This document shows, piece by piece, positions 62,061 to 64,000 of a stretch of 64,000 nt of DNA; position 1 is the stretch's first letter, and each line of letters starts with the position of its first letter. Position numbers and translations under genes: made by a program. Source of the DNA: Puniceibacterium sediminis (GTDB lineage: Bacteria; Pseudomonadota; Alphaproteobacteria; Rhodobacterales; Rhodobacteraceae). Location of the stretch: NCBI RefSeq assembly GCF_900188035.1, contig NZ_FZNN01000005.1:62001-126000 (forward strand), given 5' to 3'. The notes under the pieces were generated by a model. It did not search any database. It was not told the DNA's origin and worked only from the letters and a program-made list of their open reading frames with translations.

Positions 62061-63194
62061 ATGTCTAAAAAGGGCTCGAATACCTTCCTTTATGTCCTTA
62101 TCCGGCAGGGCCTCATCAACTGGAAGAGCGCCATCGTGATCATATCGCTGGCGGTTTTTCTTGGTATTGTCGGGAACAGTGCCTCTGATGTTCTTGACGG
62201 CCTGATCGCGCTCGGCATGAACGAGGCCAGCGCAGGGTTCCCGTGGACCAGCCTCGTGCTCTTACTCTCATCGACGGGTCTCATGCTGGGCTTTGTGTGG
62301 TTCTTGCTGCGAAAAATGACGCAGAAATACCGCGAGGCAAGCATTCCGACCGTCAAACTGGATGATGGTCCGTCCCCCAAGGTCCTGATACTCTTCGTCA
62401 GCGCGCCACCCTTTTTCCTGCGCCCCAGATGGCCGGGCACAGCCGACACTCCAATAACCGATGGAAACCCCATCTTTGGGATCCACATGAACCCCTCGGG
62501 ATTCCCCGTTCCCGAAAACCTCTTGTCCCAGACGGCCCTGATCACTCCGGACTTTGCGTCCTGGAGCCGCAGCGCGGCGCGGGACACACCAGAGAACAGT
62601 TACTACCAAAGCTGGCGCATGCCATTGGAAGCAATCCAATATCTGCGACACCCGGTGCGCGGTGCTTCGCGACTTGAACAGATCGTGCTTATTCCATCGG
62701 CGGACACCTTTCTGCCCGGCCACGGGCCCGAAACCGCCGTTGACGGCAAGCCGCCAAAGGGATGGAACCCGGGCAGCCATCACAATGAGCACCAACTCAA
62801 AGGCCTGATCCTGGAAATGCTGGGGGCAGAGTCCGGGATCAGGGTCGATGTGCTGGCCGATGTGCTGCGCGGTGACACCATCCTGTCCGATGGCAGCAAA
62901 AGCTCTGTGGTGCGCGGCATACCCTTTGGCGATATCGAGGCCGTTGCCATCACTCTGGACCGGCTTTGGCATTACTTCACCAACCGGCACGGCGACGCGC
63001 CATATGGCGAGGACGAGATCGTCGTGGACACCACAGGGGGTCTTGCCGTGACCTCGGTCGCCGCCGCAGCCTACACGCTGAAACACCCCAGACGCCGGAT
63101 CATCTATGTGGATACCAACACCTATCAAACCAAAAGCTACAATGTGATCCATAATCTGGATGAAATGATCGCAGAGGCAGAGTCTTTCTATTAA
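62061..63194 (+). CDS. Membrane-anchored CARF-like protein, candidate cOA-gated effector
   Basis: 377 residues. Two N-terminal membrane helices (~22-42, IVIISLAVFLGIVG; ~63-83, LVLLLSSTGLMLGFVWFLL) are followed by a ~270-residue soluble domain. It has a first strand KVLILFVSAPP and a CARF-type loop DTTGGLAVTSVAAAAYTLKH near the C-terminus. No HEPN, nuclease or protease motif is seen. This layout recalls Cam1-type and other TM-CARF effectors that depolarise the membrane on cyclic oligoadenylate binding; the two-helix, long-domain form is not one I can name. It lies directly after the soluble CARF gene and before array 3. Confidence 0.8.
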   Translation: MSKKGSNTFLYVLIRQGLINWKSAIVIISLAVFLGIVGNSASDVLDGLIALGMNEASAGFPWTSLVLLLSSTGLMLGFVWFLLRKMTQKYREASIPTVKLDDGPSPKVLILFVSAPPFFLRPRWPGTADTPITDGNPIFGIHMNPSGFPVPENLLSQTALITPDFASWSRSAARDTPENSYYQSWRMPLEAIQYLRHPVRGASRLEQIVLIPSADTFLPGHGPETAVDGKPPKGWNPGSHHNEHQLKGLILEMLGAESGIRVDVLADVLRGDTILSDGSKSSVVRGIPFGDIEAVAITLDRLWHYFTNRHGDAPYGEDEIVVDTTGGLAVTSVAAAAYTLKHPRRRIIYVDTNTYQTKSYNVIHNLDEMIAEAESFY

Positions 63195-63434
63195 GGCCGC
63201 CCGCCCGGCGAAACTGTGATCCGCCTGTGTCCCCGCGCGTGCGTCTTGCGACCCGAAAAGCTTGACGGACGGAAAGGGACAAGGCATGCTGAATTCAATT
63301 GTGGAGACGAAGGTGAAGCGGCAGCCCGAAACACACGTTAAGGTGGAAAAATATTTTTTACTTTTCGGAAATCCAAATCGCAAAGTTATCCACAATGTGC
63401 TCTTTGAAATCATTGGGAAAAATCAGGGGGTGCA
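63195..63434 (+). promoter_or_regulatory. Leader of array 3
   Basis: The last ~95 bases are the inverted counterpart of the array-2 leader: TTTTTACTTTTCGGAAAT, AAGTTATCCACA, TGCTCTTTGAAATCATT and AGGGGGTGCA next to the first repeat. The first part, after the CARF gene, shows no gene. Confidence 0.8.
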
Positions 63435-63609
63435 GTGCTGACCCATGCCCGATATCGAGGCGATTGAAACCTTTCTCCCCTTTTGGGTTATTTACGGACC
63501 TTTGTGCTGACCCATGCCCGATATCGAGGCGATTGAAACTTAGCCGTGCGGGCCGATATAACCTCCCTGCCGCGTGCTGACCCATGCCCGATATCGAGGC
63601 GATTGATCT
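63435..63609 (+). CRISPR. CRISPR array 3: three repeats (last degenerate), two spacers
   Basis: Repeats at 63435, 63504 and 63574 begin GTGCTGACCCATGCCCGATA and end GATTGAAAC (last copy ends GATTGATCT). This is the complement of the array-2 type. Spacers are 63471-63503 (33 bp) and 63540-63573 (34 bp). The first, leader-proximal spacer is the exact complement of 50147-50179 in array 1. Transcription is rightward. Confidence 0.96.
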
Positions 63610-63661
63610 GCGTCAGGACGGGGCGCTCGGGTCATTCAGGGCGCTCTTCCAGACCAATAGG

Positions 63662-64000
63662 TTACCGGATAAGCGGCTGCACCCCCGACCCGGTGAACCA
63701 GAGCCCGAGAAAGGCAATCCCCTCGTCAAAACTGGCAATCCGGGTCTTGGCCGCATTGGGTTTCAGCCTGAGACCGCGCAGGGCGGACTCTGCCCGGGCG
63801 CGCATGGCTTCGGCCTGCGTCCGGCTGCGGGTCAGCAAAAGGATGTCATCGGCATAGCGCACGACCCGTGTCTGCCCCCTGTTCATCTCGTGATCAAAGG
63901 GCGACAGATACCAGTTCGCAAGCACCGGAGAGATCGGCGACCCCTGCGCAAGGCCCCGCCGCCAGCGGCCAAACCCCGATAGCCAGCGCCCCAGAACAGA
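63662..64000 (-). CDS. Reverse transcriptase, C-terminal part (5' end outside window)
   Basis: 113 visible residues, open to the window edge. RT domain 4 GLAQGSPISPVLANWYL, domain 5 with the catalytic RYADDILLL, then the LRLKPNAAKTRIASF and FLGLWFTGSG segments of domains 6-7. It stops at VQPLIR, with no maturase X domain, HNH endonuclease or fused Cas1 after it. QGSPISP and YADD are the group II-like type also found in CRISPR-associated RTs. Next to array 3 of a type III locus, it is probably an adaptation RT, acting with the separate Cas1 and Cas2; whether Cas6 is fused upstream cannot be seen. Confidence 0.88.
   Translation of the reverse strand, partial: SVLGRWLSGFGRWRRGLAQGSPISPVLANWYLSPFDHEMNRGQTRVVRYADDILLLTRSRTQAEAMRARAESALRGLRLKPNAAKTRIASFDEGIAFLGLWFTGSGVQPLIR

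Noticed and set aside
62268-63413. A 381-codon minus-strand frame opposite the membrane CARF gene
   Set aside because: The plus-strand gene has a signal of two helices and a CARF motif and is coupled to the gene before it; the minus frame also runs into the array-3 leader.

Overview
The window looks like chromosomal DNA of a marine alphaproteobacterium of the Roseobacter group (Rhodobacteraceae). This is inferred from the GC-rich, alphaproteobacterial-type coding sequence, the ilvC and rpsU proteins, the abundance of TRAP, TTT and ABC importers, the tandem tail-collar proteins and a PL15-type oligoalginate lyase cluster. No rRNA or tRNA gene was seen, so the genus cannot be fixed.

Layout. 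1-7.2 kb is ordinary core and housekeeping DNA: a partial glycosyltransferase, a GntR regulator, a HAD nucleotidase, a UbiH-type hydroxylase, a class V aminotransferase, two coupled Lrp/AsnC regulators and ilvC. 7.2-19 kb is an accessory patch. It holds IS remnants, a surface protein with three nearly identical 306-bp repeats, three tandem tail-collar proteins with a GNAT and a displaced DUF6916 gene, an SLC13 transporter, and nested broken insertion sequences. 19.5-26.7 kb carries an RraA-like protein, a 2-oxoglutarate-semialdehyde-type dehydrogenase, a TctCBA importer and a GntR regulator: a sugar-acid catabolic unit. 27-41.5 kb is an alginate/uronate unit: KDG kinase, KdgF, an SDR reductase, a PL15 lyase, a four-gene oligoalginate-type ABC importer, a glucarate-dehydratase-like enzyme, a GntR regulator and a TRAP importer. 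A shared palindromic operator ties the last parts together. A MATE pump, a TetR regulator and a CMD-family protein follow, with a perfect 18-bp inverted repeat as operator. 44.4-49.8 kb is a second mobile-element patch, with a toxin-antitoxin-like trio and rpsU inside it.

49.8-64 kb is a type III CRISPR-Cas locus of III-D flavour. On the minus strand lie cas10 (GGDD present, no HD), a Cas7-like RAMP, csx10, a two-RAMP fusion, a Csx19-position gene and a TIGR03986-type RAMP; then array 2, cas2-cas1-cas2 and array 1. On the plus strand a CARF/winged-helix protein and a two-helix membrane CARF protein run into array 3. A reverse transcriptase gene enters from the right edge. Arrays 2 and 3 have homologous leaders in opposite orientation and bracket the effector module. 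Arrays 1 and 3 share one identical 33-bp spacer.

The least explained signal is a family of roughly 37-44-bp hairpin-forming inserts. I found six copies, every one inside a transposase gene and several beside the codon for the first catalytic Asp. Their central stems differ in sequence but remain complementary.
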